This document shows positions 60,955 through 64,000 of a stretch of DNA of 64,000 nucleotides, piece by piece. Each line of letters begins with the position of its first letter. The stretch's first letter is position 1. This DNA comes from Apostichopus japonicus (lineage: Eukaryota > Echinodermata > Holothuroidea > Aspidochirotida > Stichopodidae). The stretch lies in assembly GCF_037975245.1 (NCBI RefSeq), contig NC_092583.1, positions 16,578,764 through 16,642,763 on the forward strand. The letters are read 5' to 3'. The notes beneath the pieces were generated by a model that did not search any database, was not told the origin of the DNA, and worked only from the letters and a program-made list of their open reading frames with translations. A program made the position numbers and the translations under genes.

Positions 60955-61445
60955 TAAGTAAGTAAGTAAAACTTCATTGATCCAATATGGAAATTCGTGT
61001 ACTCGCACGTACTATAAAAATTCTCAAATGATAGAAAAAAAATATGACTGTACAGATAATATGGTAAGAGGGGTAAGAAATTAACGTTGAAGATTGCTGT
61101 TGAAAAGTTGAATTGCACATGGGATGAATGAATTGCGGTGTCTGTTGGTTTTCAAACATGGGAGTCTCAGTCTCCCACTGCCCCGACTCATGCAACTGTC
61201 ATGGAGATGGTCATGGAGTGGGTGGGCACTGTCCCCCCACACAGTGTCAAGTTTACTCTGGAGTAAGCATTGATAAACTTCGTCTACCGTAGGCTGGGAA
61301 GTACCGATCACCTCTTCCGCTTTCTTTCTAATTCCATCGATACGATCTCTTTCCGAATTAACTACATTTCCACCCCAGCATATAAGACAATAATGCCAGA
61401 CCCCACAAATTGTAGCATTATAAAACAGTAAAAAAAAATATAAAT
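60955..61445 (-). mobile_element. 3' end of an L2/CR1-type non-LTR retrotransposon
   Basis: The minus-strand frame from about 61440 reads the C-terminal end of a LINE reverse-transcriptase ORF: a YNATICGVWHYCLICWGGNV-type block, then IDGIRKKAEEVIG, DSAHPLHDHL, GRLRLPCLKTNRHRNSFIP and AIQLFNS. The pattern HPLH...SGR.R.P..KTNR..NSFIP.AI.L.N is characteristic of L2/CR1/Rex-like elements. The short 3' UTR ends in a TTACTTACTTA tail (plus strand 60957-60970). It is 5'-truncated, as is typical. Confidence 0.85.
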
Positions 61446-61449
61446 ATAT

Positions 61450-64000
61450 TAAAGATGATGATTTTAAATAAGTGGAGGGGAGGAGAGAACTGGTCTCTTG
61501 TACATAGCCTGATTATTAACCCTAGGTATCATCCACAGATCTATGCATATGCAAACTCAAGCTTCTAGGATAAAAGAAAATAGAATTACTGGAACACATT
61601 GACTCTACTTGAACTTAGTTCATGTGGATCGCATTAAATGGAGTGTAATTTATACCCCCTCTGTCCCCACAAGCTGCCCATCCATCTCTTTTCAAATTAG
61701 TAATTGGTGACCTTAAAATTGTAATCAGAGCAACTGCCTGTACTTTTGATTGAGACAATAAATTAAATTACATCACCGGTTTAATGTAAGGTTGCAGTCG
61801 TTCGTGGCGTTGATCGAGAATCTTTTATCCTTTTGATTTTTGAGAGAATGTAATTGGCCCACTTAATATGTAATGATGTGTAAGGAGAATTGTAATCACC
61901 ATTCCTGTTTCATCTGGTTATTAATTTACCCTGCAGTCCAGTTAGGGTTCAACTCACTTTTAGCCTATACCTTATATCAGTAATAGCTGGGTTCAACTCA
62001 CTTTTGGCCTTTACCTTATATTAGTCCATAATTAAGAATTTGCTTGGCCGTTATGCTTTATACCTTGTAACTTTTAAAGTTCAGAAATATTTTGAAATAT
62101 TTATTGGTTGCATTTTATGATTCAGGGAGCCAGCTGGCATTTAGAATCATTGGGTGAGGAAGGGGTGGGGGTAATGAGGGTGGAGGGCATTGGAATGTAA
62201 CCACTACTTGGATTGGGGAGTATAATGTGGTACATTCTGTGTTCATAATTCAGCCAACCCATTAAAAATAATTTATGCGAGGGTGGAGTTGCGACAATGT
62301 AGCTGCATAAATGATGAACCCCTTATCCTTATTAGCAGGATAACAATAAGAAAAAGTGGGGGGAGGGGATAATGGTTTTTCTGAGAACAAATCTGAAAAC
62401 CATACAATTTTTTTTTAAGCATTGAGCAACACATTAAGTATCTCTGACTATTTGTTGTTCTTCCAGCTATTGAGCTACCTCAGTGCTTCAATAGCATATT
62501 TACAGTAGCTAGAAAACAACACTACAAAATGAATGATAAATGCATAATTTTTGTGTTTCTTGCCCATTAAACTATATACAATGAACTATACTTTCTTGGT
62601 CAGTGAACAATCATTCGTTCTCACCATTTGACTTTCAAGCAGAGTTCAGTGAATGCCATTTTCTTTGTTTACATCCCTTGATGAACCAATTAAAATTCTA
62701 ATTGGGTTTTATTAGTACCCTTGTAACAAGATGACAACCAAACAGTGCCATGAGGACAGATAAAAGCTGAGAACAGCGGTTACTTCCAGGGATGGACTTT
62801 TAATGGCAGGCATCTGTACTTAAAGTGATAAAAGACAACTAGGCAGAGGTAACCTTAGCGATAGGATCAAGGCATGTGATCAGTCACTGATCCATGCCAA
62901 ATTACATTGTGTAATTAAAGGAGAGAATTAATTAGTCATTACAATATCATTAGTAAGACAAAAGTACACACATTATGTCATGTCAGTACCATGGGAAACT
63001 TTGTAATGTATACATAATGAGTGAAAATAAAACAAATAAGTAACTGACTTCTCACACCCTACATTAAATGAGGTACTCACAGGTGTAGTTACTACTATCA
63101 ATAAGATTCAATAGTCTAGTATAGATGCAGTAAGCATGCATGCAGTCAAATTTGTGGCTTGAATTACGAAGTTTTATAGTTATTTTTATTGATGAGAGAT
63201 GATTTATAGATGGTAGATTCCATGTAACAGCTGGAAAGTTTGTTCACTTTTTCATTCTAGCCATACAAACCTTTTCAATTGTCCAGCGACAATAATTTTT
63301 CTAGACAACCCACAGAAATCTCTTCTATCATGAAGTCATCATCTGTCTTTAAATGTCTGTCTTTGGCATTCATAAAGGAGCATATTCTGTATTTTATATC
63401 TAAAGAATAAGAAGAATCATAGAGTATGCGTAGGTATTTGTTATATAGAACAGTATACCCAAACATTTCTTTGTGCTGGTGAGATGTAATTTGTACAGGT
63501 TTTTAGAGAGAAGGTAACAGTATGATGGTACTCATTGTATATGGAGCATCAGTATACTCTACAACAGGATATCTCTGTTCTGACGAGCTGTAATTTGATT
63601 GTGTATGATTTTAAAGTACATTATAATACATTAAAAGTTTCAGCACATATTATGATTTATATATGAATGTATATATATATTTATTTATATACACATATAT
63701 ATAAATAATTAAAGATTGATACACCAGAAAACTTCCACTTCACCACCAGTTTCATCGTTTCTTGGGACTCATATATATATATATTATTTCTTTCCTTTAG
63801 AAAACAGTTTTATGCTTTGCCTTATTTGGGTGTGCATTTCTTTTGCTTTTTGAGAGAGATTTATTTAGTGCTTATCATATAAGGTTGCTAGATATAGCCT
63901 CCAGTAGTTACTAATGAAGTTTTGCGGCCACATCTGTGAACATGAATACATTATATTTGGCCCTCTATATATAACCTTCTGAACATACAATGTCAATGTT
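61450..64000. other. Non-coding stretch to the right edge
   Basis: Holds a two-copy, 44-bp tandem (GGTTCAACTCACTTTT units at 61946 and 61989), a G-rich run at 62157-62190, and TA-rich sequence at 63660-63785. No gene is supported. Confidence 0.5.

Overview
This window is nuclear DNA of a metazoan. It is AT-rich, with short exons, introns of about 0.3 to 4 kb, GT-AG splice sites and dense miniature transposons. Two clear one-to-one animal orthologues (JMJD4 and SLC35F5) are present. Many TAGGCCTA-type motifs, L2-like LINE remains, tRNA-derived SINEs, a foldback element resembling sea urchin TU elements, and poly-G hAT-like MITEs suggest a marine deuterostome invertebrate. An echinoderm, perhaps a sea cucumber, is my best guess; this is inference and not proven. 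No prokaryotic operons, CRISPR arrays or complete non-coding RNA genes were seen.

Layout. (1) 294-4065, minus: first three coding exons of an unrecognised gene that runs off the left edge; its intron 2 holds a 0.9 kb foldback transposon. (2) 5582-10284, plus: complete six-exon JMJD4, a 2-oxoglutarate oxygenase, divergent from gene 1 across a CpG-rich interval. (3) 11612-13602, minus: complete three-exon secreted protein with a C-type lectin-like domain and a PAN/apple-like domain; a hAT MITE with perfect 8-bp target duplications sits in intron 2. (4) 13.6-20.2 kb: no firm gene, two further MITEs and a candidate orphan first exon. (5) 20271-28512, minus: complete 13-exon SLC35F5, a multispanning transporter-family protein, with tRNA-derived SINEs in its introns. 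(6) 30-39 kb: putative promoter, a hAT-like MITE, paired X-box-like motifs, and a decayed coding relic. (7) 39154-44385, plus: two-exon, 146-residue protein with one I-set immunoglobulin domain and a Lys/Pro/Ala-rich leader, telokin-like in layout. (8) 44.4-64 kb: mostly non-coding, with simple repeats, a hairpin, a few well-formed orphan exons on the plus strand (47046, 55004, perhaps 58054) and the 3' end of a non-LTR retrotransposon at 60955-61445.

The genes do not form an obvious pathway: translation-factor hydroxylation (JMJD4), a solute carrier, a secreted lectin and a probable muscle or cytoskeletal Ig protein. Exon joins were deduced by hand from splice consensus, phase continuity and family resemblance. 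The most unusual items are a pair of MITE ends facing each other across a 199-bp spacer with the same 8-bp duplication at both inner borders (a reversed-ends transposition geometry), the foldback element whose inverted repeats are minisatellites, a 103-bp near-perfect hairpin in a JMJD4 intron, and the phase-compatible orphan exons around the telokin-like gene.
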